Of a DNA stretch of 33,647 nt, positions 25,439-33,647 are shown one piece after another. Source of the stretch: Bacteroidales bacterium (GTDB lineage: Bacteria; Bacteroidota; Bacteroidia; Bacteroidales; UBA932); NCBI GenBank assembly GCA_017471085.1, contig JAFUWW010000022.1, positions 1 through 33,647 on the forward strand, written 5' to 3'. Every line of letters begins with the position of its first letter. Within the stretch, counting starts at the first letter, position 1. The translations under genes were made by a program, and so were the position numbers. Under the pieces are notes generated by a model, which was not told where the DNA came from, ran no database searches, and saw nothing but the letters and a program-made list of their open reading frames with translations.

Positions 25439-28400
25439 ATGAAATACAAAAGCATACTGAAATACATCGCCGCAGCCGTCCTGGCTCTCGGAGCCGTCTC
25501 CTGTGCCCTCAAGGAACAGTTTGACGAAATTACCGAGATGAACTTGAGCCGCTGCCTGGAGCCGATGAACCTGGATGCCCGGGTGAACGCTGCCCTGGGT
25601 GACGTGGTCACTTTCACCTGGGATGTTGCCAAGGATGCAGAGGAGTATCTCCTGAATATCTACACCGACGCCGGCCTGTCCAGCCTTTACAGCAGTACTT
25701 CGCTGGAACCTTCCCAGGTGCCGTATACAGTGAAGCTGGAGGCCGATGCCACCTATTATTTCTCTGTCCAGGCCAGAAAGGAAGGCAAGCAGGATTCCAA
25801 GGTGGCCAGCTACACCAAGGCCATCAAGACCTATGCAGTGAAGGACAATCTGTTCCTGAAACTGGTGGAGCGCACCGCTACTTCCCTCACGGTGGGCTGG
25901 AGCACGGAAGTTCCTGATTTCCAGGAAGTGGACCGTGTTGTGTACCGCCTCGCCGGAAGCAGTGAGGAATCTACCCACGAGCTGTCCGCCCAGGAAATCG
26001 AAAACGGAAAAGCCCTTCTGGAAGGACTGACTCCCTCCACTGAATATGAAATCATTCTCTTCTTCAAGAGCGCATCCCGCGGTATGGTGAATGCCTGGAC
26101 CGCCGCCTCTGCGGAAGGTCTCACCGAGGTGAGCAGCCTGGATGGCCTCCTGAATGCCGTCAAGACCCCGGATGCCAAGATTTACCTGATGCTTTCCGGT
26201 TCTCCCTACGACATCGAAGCCCTGGACATCGCCAATGGTTTCAGCCTCACCGGTGAACTGGATGTGGACGGCAACATGCCTGTCCTGACAGGTGAACTCC
26301 ATATCGCGGATACCTGGAGCGGAAAGAATCTCCGTTTTGAGAATATAGCTTTCGACGGCGCTCCCACCGCCGCTGCCCCTTCCGGATTCGGTTTTGCCAT
26401 CCAGAACAAGAATGGCGGAACCCTGAAGGGCAAGGAAATCGGCGATCTCATCTACAAGAATTGCGTCATCACCAATTACACCAAGGGTCTCATCTACGAG
26501 TGGGGCAATGACATGGTGCTGGGTGAAGTGACCTATGACAGCTGCGAGATTACCAACATCAATGCCGACGGTACCGTGGGCGGCGACGTGTTCGATATCC
26601 GTCAGGCTACCACCATCGGCGCGCTCAACTTCGTCAACAACACCATCGCCCAGGGTATGCGTACCTTCGTCCGTATGGATGCCGGTACCCTTGGCAAGCT
26701 GGTTTTCGAGAACAACACCCTGTTCAACCTGTGCTTCGTTGACAATACCAACAATGCCGGTATCTTCGGCCTGCAGATTGTTCCCGGTGAGTTCTCCTTC
26801 AAGAAGAACCTCTTCCTGGGTATGACCGGAAAGGCTACCCTCGAAAGCGCCAATACCAAGTACAAGACTGCTTCCGACATGTCCGTGGCCGCCTCCGAGA
26901 ACTACTTCTGGGGACTGCCCGTGGGTGACGACGGGGCCGTGAGCTTCTTCACCGACAACTTCACCGCCGCTCAGGCCGGTGCCGTCATTCTCGAAGATGC
27001 TCCTTGCTACAACGCCGCCGGCGGTTACTTCAACATACTGGCTTCTTCCGATATCGCCGGAAAGGGCATCGGCGCCTCTAAATGGTGGACTCCTTTCGTT
27101 GAGGAACCGGAAGACCTTACCATGACCCTGGTCCCCGTCCCGCATACCTGGAACCTGGGCAATGCCAAGTTCTTCTCCGGCAGCATCAAGAAGCAGATGG
27201 TCCGCGACTATCTGCTGGTCTCTGCCACGGAAGATATGCCCATCGTCGCTGCGGACGGCATGCTTGCCTTCGGCGGCCCGGTTGTGGTGAACCGTGCAGG
27301 CGTTCCCCAGCACAATTACCTGGCTTTCCAGACAGACAAGCCCGGCTCCCTGGTGATCAAGGCTGACAACGCCGCTGATTACACGAGTCATCTGGTAGTG
27401 GGTGTAGGACCTCTCGACGGCACCTCCATCGCGCTGAAGGGCGGTGTCTCCGACCTTCAGGAACAGGACAACGCTACCAAGATCCTCATCTCTTCCATCA
27501 CCGAACCTTCCATCGTGTATATCTATCCTTCGGGCCCTGTCTCCCTGGCAAGCCTGTCCTGGACCGATGACGAAACACCGGTGAATACCGCACTGCCTGC
27601 TCCGGAGGCTGTGGCCGATCCCGCCTCCATCACCGCAGGCGAGGCCAAGGACATCACCATCAGCTGGATTCCGGTTCCCAATGCAGGCTCCTATTCGGTC
27701 GTTTTCAACGGCAAGGCCAGCAAGGTGGACGAGTGCGAGTTCGTCATCGGCGGCACCACCACGTCCATGCTGGATGCCGGTGCCTATAAGGTGGAAGTGT
27801 ATGCCAACCCGGGTGCATCCGATATCTACAATACAGAGTCTGCCGCCGGTGTGGCTGCCTTCGCAGTCCTGCCTGCCGGTGGCGGTGATTCTTCCGAGCT
27901 TGTCGTGAACAATGTGGACGGCCTGCTTGCAGCCATCACGGCCGGAAAGGATGCCGTTACCCTGGCTCCCGGCGAGTACAAACTGGGCGGTGACCTTACC
28001 GTAACGGCTCCTCTTGCCCTCAAGGGTCAGGACGGTGCTGTTGTGTACGGCGGATTCAAGCTCAGCGGTGAAGTGGGCCGGTTCTCCACCGAGAACCTCA
28101 CGGTCATCGGCAGCGATCCTGAGAACAAGTCCGACATCTTCCTGAACCTGGACAACACCGGCGTTTCCGCGGAAGAGATCGTTATCAGGAACACGGTCAT
28201 CGACGGCTTTGCCAAGAGTGTCATCTATGCCTCCAACACGGCCGATGTCTTCCAATTCGGCGACATCGTCTTCGACGGTATCCTGGTGAAGAACCACGGT
28301 ACGGGACAGGGCGTCCTCGACCTCCGCAACGGTAAGTACAACAGCTTCACGCTCAAGAACTCCACCGTATCCGGCGGCCGCGACTTCCTCCGCATCGACG

Positions 28401-30613
28401 CTCCTTGCGTCATCAGCGCCGTCTACTGCACCAACAACACGCTCTACAACCTGAACGACAGCGCCAATGCCGGCGGTGTGTTCTGCGTGCGTGCTACGCC
28501 TTCCGTCTACGAAGTTTCCTACAACATCGTCGCCGGTATCGCCAACTCCATCAGCGGCCGTACCGCCGCCATGAAGCCCAAGATGAAGAAGAACGTCTGG
28601 TTCAACATCGGTGAGAAGTTCTACACGGGTTGCATCGACGCCGACCTGGCTGTGGACGGTGGTGGCGTGCTGCTGAGCGCCGATCCGTTCAAGGATGCCG
28701 CTGCCGGTGACTTCACCCTCACCAATGCCGTTGTGATGAGCCTTGGCGCCGGCGATCCCAGATGGAATCCTGCCACCGCTTCCATCAGCGAAGGCAATTC
28801 CTTCACGGTATCTTCCGCCGAGGAATTCACCGCAGCCGTAGAGGCCGGCAAGACCGACATCACCTTTGCCGACGGCGAGTATGACCTGAGCGCGTCAGCC
28901 CTCACCCTCACTGCCGGCATGCATCTGAAGGGGAATGGCGGAGCCGTGGTCAAGGTGGGCCAGATCAACCTGGCCGAAGGTGAGCTGGGCACCATCGTCA
29001 TCGAAGGGCTTACCTTCGAGGGCGACGGCGCCAACAACTTCCTCAACATCGGCAATGCCTCCGTCCTGCGCAACCTCACCGTCCGCAACGTCAACGTGTC
29101 CAAGATCGGCAAGAGCCTCTTCTACGGCAACGCCGACGGGTCTTCCTTCGACGCCCTGGTGTTTGACAATGTGTTCGCCAGTGAACTGGGCGGCGGACAG
29201 GGCACCATCGACATCCGCAAGGGTGCCTACGGTGTGGTTACCGTCAGCAACAGTACCTTTGCCGGCGGCCGTGACTTCATCCGGGCCGATGCAGGCAAGG
29301 TGACCGGCGCCGTGAACATCGTCAACAATACGTTCGACGGCGTCACCCTCAACAATGGCAACGGTGTACTGTATGTCCGTTCCACGCCGGAAACCTATGT
29401 GTTCAAGAACAACCTGTTCCTGAACGAGAACGGTTCCAACAACCTCCTCTCCAAGGCCAGCGGTGTCACTGTCCCGGACCAGATTGCCGGCAACTTCTTC
29501 TACAACTGCACGTCCGAGAAGTTCTTCACCGGCGTCATTACGGAGGAGATCGCCACTTCCAACGGCGGTGTCGTCCTGGTCAACAATCCCGTCAAGGATG
29601 CGGCTGCCCTGGATTACACCCTGGTCGATGCCCTCTGCCTGGCATCCAATGTGGGCGCAGCCCGCTGGAATCCCAACGCCGGCCGCGTAAGCTCTGAAAT
29701 CACCGTCGGTACGGTGGAGGAACTCACTACCGCCCTGGATGCCGGTAAGGCCGGTATCACCCTCAAGGCCGGTACGTATGACCTCCGAGAGGTGAACGAG
29801 AGCGGCGTGATCACCCTGATCAACCCCGTCTCCCTTACCGGCAAGACCGGCACCGAGATCATCGGCGGTTTCAAACTGGGTGTGGGCACCACTTCGTTCA
29901 GCGCGGAGAACATCCGCTTCAACGGCGCGGAAAAGGCCCTGGGCAATACCTTCGAGATTGCCGAAGCTACCGAACTCACCAAGGTGCAGATCATCGGCTG
30001 TGAGATCGTGGGCTTCAACAAGAGCCTCTTCTACGGCAACGGTACCGACTCCAAGGTAGACCTGTTCGACTTCCAGAAGAACCTGGTCCACGGATTCGGC
30101 ACCGGCCAGGGCATGATCGACATCCGCAAGGGTGCCTATGCCCTGGTGAACATCTCCAAGAACACCTTCTACGATGGCGGACGTGACTTCGCCCGCATCG
30201 ACAAGGGAATCGCTGAGAGCGTGGCCATAATCAACAATACCTTCGCCGCCTGCTCGATCGATGCCGGAAACGGCCTGCTCTGGATCCGTTCCTGCGCCGA
30301 CGAACCCGCCAAGTACAATGTGCAGAAGAATCTGTTCCTGAATCTCACGGGTGACAAGACCGTGCTGGCCAAGTCCGGCGCCACGGTTCCCACCATGGGC
30401 CAGAACTGGTTCTTTAATGTGGGCGGCAGCTTCTTCACCGGTGCCATCGACCAGGCTGCGGCCACTGCCGGCAACGGCGGTGTCCTCACCGAGGATCCTT
30501 GCGCCGGTTCGGCCGAGTTCAACCTGACGCTGGTCAATGCCGACCTCAAGAAGGCCGACATCGGCGATCCTCGCTGGAACTCCGCTTCTCCCAACTACAA
30601 GCCCAGGAAGTAG
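25439..30613 (+). CDS. Giant multi-module surface lipoprotein with four DUF4957/DUF5123-like beta-helix modules
   Basis: A 1,724-residue lipoprotein (Cys22, AVSC) in the position of a surface glycan-binding protein. Domains in order: two fibronectin-III-like domains (44-130, 135-228), beta-helix module 1 (230-552), a beta-sandwich of carbohydrate-binding type (565-710), a third fibronectin-III domain (718-811), then beta-helix modules 2 (821-1112), 3 (1122-1412) and 4 (1423-1714). Modules 2 to 4 share GQGxxDxR, GGRDFxRxD and a closing (G)DPRWN or AARWN motif; module 1 carries divergent versions (GGDVFDIR, MRTFVRMD). I recognise these as the DUF4957/DUF5123 type seen near pectin loci, normally in shorter single-copy proteins. 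It could bind pectin or be a polysaccharide lyase-like enzyme; no catalytic residues can be named. Confidence 0.88.
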   Translation: MKYKSILKYIAAAVLALGAVSCALKEQFDEITEMNLSRCLEPMNLDARVNAALGDVVTFTWDVAKDAEEYLLNIYTDAGLSSLYSSTSLEPSQVPYTVKLEADATYYFSVQARKEGKQDSKVASYTKAIKTYAVKDNLFLKLVERTATSLTVGWSTEVPDFQEVDRVVYRLAGSSEESTHELSAQEIENGKALLEGLTPSTEYEIILFFKSASRGMVNAWTAASAEGLTEVSSLDGLLNAVKTPDAKIYLMLSGSPYDIEALDIANGFSLTGELDVDGNMPVLTGELHIADTWSGKNLRFENIAFDGAPTAAAPSGFGFAIQNKNGGTLKGKEIGDLIYKNCVITNYTKGLIYEWGNDMVLGEVTYDSCEITNINADGTVGGDVFDIRQATTIGALNFVNNTIAQGMRTFVRMDAGTLGKLVFENNTLFNLCFVDNTNNAGIFGLQIVPGEFSFKKNLFLGMTGKATLESANTKYKTASDMSVAASENYFWGLPVGDDGAVSFFTDNFTAAQAGAVILEDAPCYNAAGGYFNILASSDIAGKGIGASKWWTPFVEEPEDLTMTLVPVPHTWNLGNAKFFSGSIKKQMVRDYLLVSATEDMPIVAADGMLAFGGPVVVNRAGVPQHNYLAFQTDKPGSLVIKADNAADYTSHLVVGVGPLDGTSIALKGGVSDLQEQDNATKILISSITEPSIVYIYPSGPVSLASLSWTDDETPVNTALPAPEAVADPASITAGEAKDITISWIPVPNAGSYSVVFNGKASKVDECEFVIGGTTTSMLDAGAYKVEVYANPGASDIYNTESAAGVAAFAVLPAGGGDSSELVVNNVDGLLAAITAGKDAVTLAPGEYKLGGDLTVTAPLALKGQDGAVVYGGFKLSGEVGRFSTENLTVIGSDPENKSDIFLNLDNTGVSAEEIVIRNTVIDGFAKSVIYASNTADVFQFGDIVFDGILVKNHGTGQGVLDLRNGKYNSFTLKNSTVSGGRDFLRIDAPCVISAVYCTNNTLYNLNDSANAGGVFCVRATPSVYEVSYNIVAGIANSISGRTAAMKPKMKKNVWFNIGEKFYTGCIDADLAVDGGGVLLSADPFKDAAAGDFTLTNAVVMSLGAGDPRWNPATASISEGNSFTVSSAEEFTAAVEAGKTDITFADGEYDLSASALTLTAGMHLKGNGGAVVKVGQINLAEGELGTIVIEGLTFEGDGANNFLNIGNASVLRNLTVRNVNVSKIGKSLFYGNADGSSFDALVFDNVFASELGGGQGTIDIRKGAYGVVTVSNSTFAGGRDFIRADAGKVTGAVNIVNNTFDGVTLNNGNGVLYVRSTPETYVFKNNLFLNENGSNNLLSKASGVTVPDQIAGNFFYNCTSEKFFTGVITEEIATSNGGVVLVNNPVKDAAALDYTLVDALCLASNVGAARWNPNAGRVSSEITVGTVEELTTALDAGKAGITLKAGTYDLREVNESGVITLINPVSLTGKTGTEIIGGFKLGVGTTSFSAENIRFNGAEKALGNTFEIAEATELTKVQIIGCEIVGFNKSLFYGNGTDSKVDLFDFQKNLVHGFGTGQGMIDIRKGAYALVNISKNTFYDGGRDFARIDKGIAESVAIINNTFAACSIDAGNGLLWIRSCADEPAKYNVQKNLFLNLTGDKTVLAKSGATVPTMGQNWFFNVGGSFFTGAIDQAAATAGNGGVLTEDPCAGSAEFNLTLVNADLKKADIGDPRWNSASPNYKPRK
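27899..30580 (+). repeat. Three tandem beta-helix module repeats within the surface protein gene
   Basis: Units of about 870-880 bases at 27899-28774, 28802-29674 and 29705-30580 encode homologous modules of about 291 residues. Units 2 and 3 of this tandem share exact runs of 22 bases (29111-29132 and 30020-30041) and 23 bases (29207-29229 and 30116-30138), so they are the most recently related pair. A more divergent fourth copy lies upstream at about 26126-27094. Confidence 0.8.
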
Positions 30614-30625
30614 TTCTGTTTATCA

Positions 30626-30657
30626 AAGGGAGCCGGGCCCGACCGCCCGACTCCCTT
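30626..30657 (+). promoter_or_regulatory. Intercistronic hairpin before uxaC
   Basis: Arms 30626-30638 and 30645-30657 form a 13-bp stem with a single C-A mismatch and a 6-base loop. No U-run follows, so it is more likely a stability or processing element, or a partial terminator separating surface-protein and catabolic gene expression, than a full terminator. Confidence 0.55.
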
Positions 30658-30672
30658 CCAAAGAATCTAAAA

Positions 30673-32100
30673 ATGCATAAGGATATGACTTTTATCAACC
30701 CTGATTTCCTGCTCCGGACGGAGACCGCCAGGATGCTTTACCATGAGCACGCTGAGAAGATGCCCATCATTGACTATCACTGCCACCTGGTGCCGCAGCA
30801 GATTGCCGAGAACATCCAGTTCCGCGACATTACCCAGCTGTGGCTGGTAGACGGTCACTATGGTGACCACTACAAGTGGAGAGCCATGCGTGCCAACGGT
30901 GTTCCCGAGGATTATCTTACCGGCGGAAAACACAGTGCTTGGGAGACTTTCGAAAAATGGGCGGAGACAGTGCCTTATACGATGAGGAACCCCCTCTATC
31001 ACTGGACGCATCTGGAACTGAGCCGTGTGTTCGGAATCGACAAGCTCCTGTGCCCTGCCACGGCCCGCGAAATTTTCGAGGAGTGCAACGCCAAGCTGGC
31101 CACGCCGGAATTCCGCGGGCAGGCTCTGATCCGCCGCTTCAACGTGGAAACCGTCTGCACCACCGACGACCCGGCCGATGACCTTCGCTGGCACAAGAAG
31201 ATCGCCGCCGAACCCTTCGGTACCAAGGTGATTCCCGCCTGGCGTCCGGACAAGGCCATGGCTATCGAGAATCCTGCGGCCTACAAGGCCTATCTGCAGC
31301 AGCTGGGCGAAGCTGCCGGCATGGAGATCGATTCCTATGCGGATCTGTGCGAGGCCCTGCAGAAACGCCACGACTACTTTGCCGCCAACGGCTGCAAGCT
31401 CTCCGACCATGGGCTGGAGAATTTCTACTCCTGCGACTACAAGGAACTGGAGATTGAACTCATCTTCAAGAAAGTGCTCATGGGCATTACGCCCAATCCC
31501 AAGGAACTGGAGAAATTCCGCAGCGCCTTCCTGCACGACCAGGCCGTCATGGACGCCGAGGCCGGCTGGGCCCAGCAGTTCCACATCGGCGCCATCCGCA
31601 ACAACAACAGCAAGATGTTCGGCCTCGTGGGTCCGGACACCGGTTTCGATGCCATCCACGACCAGGAAATCGCCGCTGCCGGTCACAAGTTCTTCGACCG
31701 CCTGGCCTCCGAAGACAAACTCACCAAAACCATCCTGTACTGCCTGAATCCCAAGGACAACGAGGTAATGATGACCATGCTCTATACCTTCAACGACGGA
31801 ACCGTTCCCGGAAAGATGCAGTTCGGCAGCGGTTGGTGGTTCCTGGATCAGGAAGTGGGTATGCGCCGCCAGATGGACGCCCTGAGCGTCCTGGGCCTGT
31901 TCTCCCGCTTCGTGGGTATGCTCACCGACAGTCGCAGTTTCATTTCCTATCCCCGCCACGAGTACTTCCGCCGCATCCTCTGCGATGTCCTGGGCAAGGA
32001 TATCGAAGAAGGGAGACTTCCCGCCAGTGAACTGGATTTCATCGGCAAGATGGTGGAGGATATTTCCTACAACAACGCGAAGAACTACTTTAACTTCTAA
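30673..32100 (+). CDS. uxaC: Uronate (glucuronate/galacturonate) isomerase
   Basis: Converts D-galacturonate to D-tagaturonate (and D-glucuronate to D-fructuronate), the first cytosolic step of uronate breakdown. The 475-residue protein carries the metal-binding HxH of the amidohydrolase fold in IDYHCHL (His36, His38). It also has HYKWRAMRANGV and CTTDDPADDL, and ends SYNNAKNYF. Length matches the family (about 470). The open frame continues 58 codons upstream through the hairpin, but that part is not family sequence. ATG at 30673 or at 30685 are both acceptable starts. Its stop TAA shares one base with the uxaA start. It links polysaccharide capture directly to catabolism in the same operon. 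Confidence 0.95.
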   Translation: MHKDMTFINPDFLLRTETARMLYHEHAEKMPIIDYHCHLVPQQIAENIQFRDITQLWLVDGHYGDHYKWRAMRANGVPEDYLTGGKHSAWETFEKWAETVPYTMRNPLYHWTHLELSRVFGIDKLLCPATAREIFEECNAKLATPEFRGQALIRRFNVETVCTTDDPADDLRWHKKIAAEPFGTKVIPAWRPDKAMAIENPAAYKAYLQQLGEAAGMEIDSYADLCEALQKRHDYFAANGCKLSDHGLENFYSCDYKELEIELIFKKVLMGITPNPKELEKFRSAFLHDQAVMDAEAGWAQQFHIGAIRNNNSKMFGLVGPDTGFDAIHDQEIAAAGHKFFDRLASEDKLTKTILYCLNPKDNEVMMTMLYTFNDGTVPGKMQFGSGWWFLDQEVGMRRQMDALSVLGLFSRFVGMLTDSRSFISYPRHEYFRRILCDVLGKDIEEGRLPASELDFIGKMVEDISYNNAKNYFNF

Positions 32101-33647
32101 TGAAATACATCAAAATCAATCCGGCCGACAATGTGGCGGTGGCGCTCCAGGACCTTGCCAAAGGCGAGGTGGTAGAGGGCGTGACGCTGCAGATGGATAT
32201 TCCGCGCGGCCATAAAATTGTGCTCCGGAGCCTTGGGGCGGGGGAGAACGTGGTCAAGTATGGTTTTCCCATCGGCCATGTGACCCGTGACGCCGCCGCC
32301 GGCACTCTGGTGGACCACAGCTGTATCAAGACCAACCTGGAAGGATTGCTGGATTATGAGTACAAGCCCGCTCTCGTGGAGATTCCGGAAAGCGCGACAA
32401 AACGTACATTCAAAGGCTTTAGAAGGGCCGACGGCCAGGTGGGCATCCGCAACCAGATCTGGGTAATCCCTACCGTGGGCTGTGTGAACGGCATCTGCGA
32501 GCAGATTGTCTCCCGCTTCAAGGCCGAACTTGAAGAAGAATTCGGAGCGAAGCGATACAGGGGCTCTGGGGGATTAGGCCTCCAGTCAGTCGAAGACTCC
32601 CGGGCACCGATGGCAACGGTAGATGCCATCGTGTGCTTCCCGCATAACTATGGCTGCTCCCAGCTGGGAGAAGACCATGAAAACACCCGGAAAGTCCTGG
32701 CGGACATGGTGCATCATCCCAATGCCGGCGGCGTGCTGGTCGTGAGCCTTGGCTGCGAAAACAATCAGCTGGACGCATTCCGCGAACTGGTGGGCCCGGT
32801 GGATGAATCCCGCGTGAAAATGTTCGTCTGCCAAAAGGTGGACGACGAGGTGGCCTACGGCGTGGAGCGCCTGAAGGAAATCTATGCCGTGGCGTCCAGG
32901 GACGTGCGTGAAGATGTTCCGGTGAGCGAACTTCGTGTCGGCCTTAAATGCGGCGGCTCCGACGGGCTCTCAGGCATTACGGCCAATCCGTTGCTAGGGG
33001 TCTTCAGTGACTGGATCGTGGCCCAGGGCGGCACCACCGTGCTTACCGAGGTGCCCGAGATGTTCGGTGCCGAGACCATCCTGATGAACCGTTGCCAGGA
33101 CGAGTCTACCTTTGACAAGACCGTGCACCTGATCAACGACTTCAAGGAGTATTTCATGAAGCAGGGTATGCCTGTGTATGAGAATCCCTCGCCGGGCAAT
33201 AAGGCAGGAGGGATCTCCACGCTGGAAGAAAAGTCGCTGGGCTGCACGCAGAAGTGCGGAAAGAGCATCGTCAGGGGCGTGCTCAAATATGCTGAGCGTC
33301 TCAGTGTCAAGGGATTGAATTTGTTATCGGCCCCTGGGAACGACCTGGTGGCTTCTACGGCCCTTGCCGCTTCGGGCTGTCAGATCGTGCTGTTCACTAC
33401 CGGCCGGGGCACGCCGTTCGGCAGCTTCGTCCCTACCATGAAGATTTCCACCAACACGCCGCTTTACCAGGCCAAACCCTCCTGGATAGACTTCAATGCA
33501 GGTGTGCTTGCCCAAGGAGAGCCGATGGAGGAGGTGAGCGCCCGCTTTATAGATTTTGTCCTGGCAGCCGCCAGCGGCACCCCGGTGAACAACGAAAAAC
33601 ACGGCATCCGCGAGATTGCCATCTTTAAACAAGGAGTAACTTTATAA
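32100..33647 (+). CDS. uxaA: Altronate dehydratase
   Basis: Dehydrates D-altronate to 2-keto-3-deoxygluconate. The 515-residue protein has an N-terminal SAF-like domain (1-90: INPADNVAVALQDLAKGE, HKIVLRSL) and the large dehydratase domain with GQVGIRNQIWVIPTVGCVN, HNYGCSQLGEDHENTRKVLADMVHHPNAGGVLVVSLGCENNQ, CGGSDGLSGITANP and the C-terminal TTGRGTPFGSFVPTMKI. It is about 20 residues longer than usual (about 495), and the excess lies at 149-171, where a Gly/Arg/Ser-rich segment interrupts the expected join between the FKAELEEE helix and the VDAIVCFPHNYGC strand. The stop is the last codon of the window. The intermediate step (tagaturonate reductase, UxaB) is not seen here. Confidence 0.95.
   Translation: MKYIKINPADNVAVALQDLAKGEVVEGVTLQMDIPRGHKIVLRSLGAGENVVKYGFPIGHVTRDAAAGTLVDHSCIKTNLEGLLDYEYKPALVEIPESATKRTFKGFRRADGQVGIRNQIWVIPTVGCVNGICEQIVSRFKAELEEEFGAKRYRGSGGLGLQSVEDSRAPMATVDAIVCFPHNYGCSQLGEDHENTRKVLADMVHHPNAGGVLVVSLGCENNQLDAFRELVGPVDESRVKMFVCQKVDDEVAYGVERLKEIYAVASRDVREDVPVSELRVGLKCGGSDGLSGITANPLLGVFSDWIVAQGGTTVLTEVPEMFGAETILMNRCQDESTFDKTVHLINDFKEYFMKQGMPVYENPSPGNKAGGISTLEEKSLGCTQKCGKSIVRGVLKYAERLSVKGLNLLSAPGNDLVASTALAASGCQIVLFTTGRGTPFGSFVPTMKISTNTPLYQAKPSWIDFNAGVLAQGEPMEEVSARFIDFVLAAASGTPVNNEKHGIREIAIFKQGVTL
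32544..32612 (+). repeat. Possible in-frame sequence insertion in uxaA
   Basis: About 69 bases encode residues 149-171, which look absent from ordinary altronate dehydratases. The DNA is G-rich with unusual codon use for the gene (such as GGATTAGGCCTC) and contains a small AGTC-GAA-GACT hairpin. It is not the same family as the repeat at 5009 and 17527. The boundaries are estimates. Confidence 0.5.

Noticed and set aside
25418..28297. Minus-strand open frame of 959 codons opposite the large surface protein
   Set aside because: Antisense shadow; the opposite strand encodes a lipoprotein with repeated, conserved modules.
30499..30672. 58-codon N-terminal extension of UxaC
   Set aside because: It overlaps the end of the surface-protein gene and the intercistronic hairpin, and homologues start at the MHKDMTF or MTF position.
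1..33647. CRISPR arrays, tRNA genes, insertion sequences
   Set aside because: No regularly spaced direct repeats, no tRNA cloverleaf in the intergenic gaps and no transposase could be seen.

Overview
The window is a stretch of Bacteroidales chromosome. The evidence is a SusC/SusD pair, lipoproteins with Bacteroidota-type lipoboxes, promoters of the TAnnTTTG (-7) / TTTG (-33) type, few Shine-Dalgarno sites, and housekeeping genes that read as Bacteroidales. The DNA looks GC-rich for the order, which fits an uncultured gut or rumen lineage. I cannot fix the genus from sequence reading alone.

Layout. (1) 105-3397, minus strand: thymidine kinase (tdk), a small DUF1232/YkvA membrane protein and a GH3 beta-glucosidase lipoprotein, tightly packed and probably one transcript. 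(2) 3439-5742, plus strand: a coiled-coil/acidic hypothetical protein, RsmI and a membrane-anchored helix-hairpin-helix protein, overlapping head to tail. (3) 5883-10935: recA on the minus strand, divergent from rlmN - patatin/outer-membrane barrel protein - recX on the plus strand. (4) 10936-11279, minus strand: the RNase P RNA gene rnpB, with its own promoter. (5) 11320-14057, minus strand: a LacI-family regulator translationally coupled to a secreted GH43 glycosidase. (6) 14181-33647, plus strand: a pectin utilisation locus of about 19.5 kb with no gap longer than about 60 bases. It encodes GH28, a CE12-CE8 fusion, GH105, PL1, SusC, SusD, a 1,724-residue multi-module surface protein, UxaC and UxaA.

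How the locus works (inference from the families). Surface or periplasmic CE12 and CE8 remove acetyl and methyl esters from pectin. PL1 and GH28 cut the homogalacturonan or rhamnogalacturonan backbone, and GH105 removes unsaturated uronates from oligosaccharide ends. SusD and the large surface protein bind glycan and pass it to the SusC transporter. UxaC isomerises the released galacturonate and UxaA dehydrates altronate. The linking reductase UxaB is not in the window and may lie just beyond its right edge. The divergent LacI-type regulator, with a perfect 10-bp palindrome between the two promoters, is the obvious local controller; no hybrid two-component or ECF sigma regulator is present.

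Most unusual points: a dispersed palindromic repeat of about 58 bp sits in frame inside two unrelated genes (the helix-hairpin-helix protein and GH105), and UxaA carries a different in-frame insertion. The surface protein has four beta-helix modules, three of them in tandem. A CE12-CE8 enzyme fusion is present. Several intergenic hairpins are unexplained.
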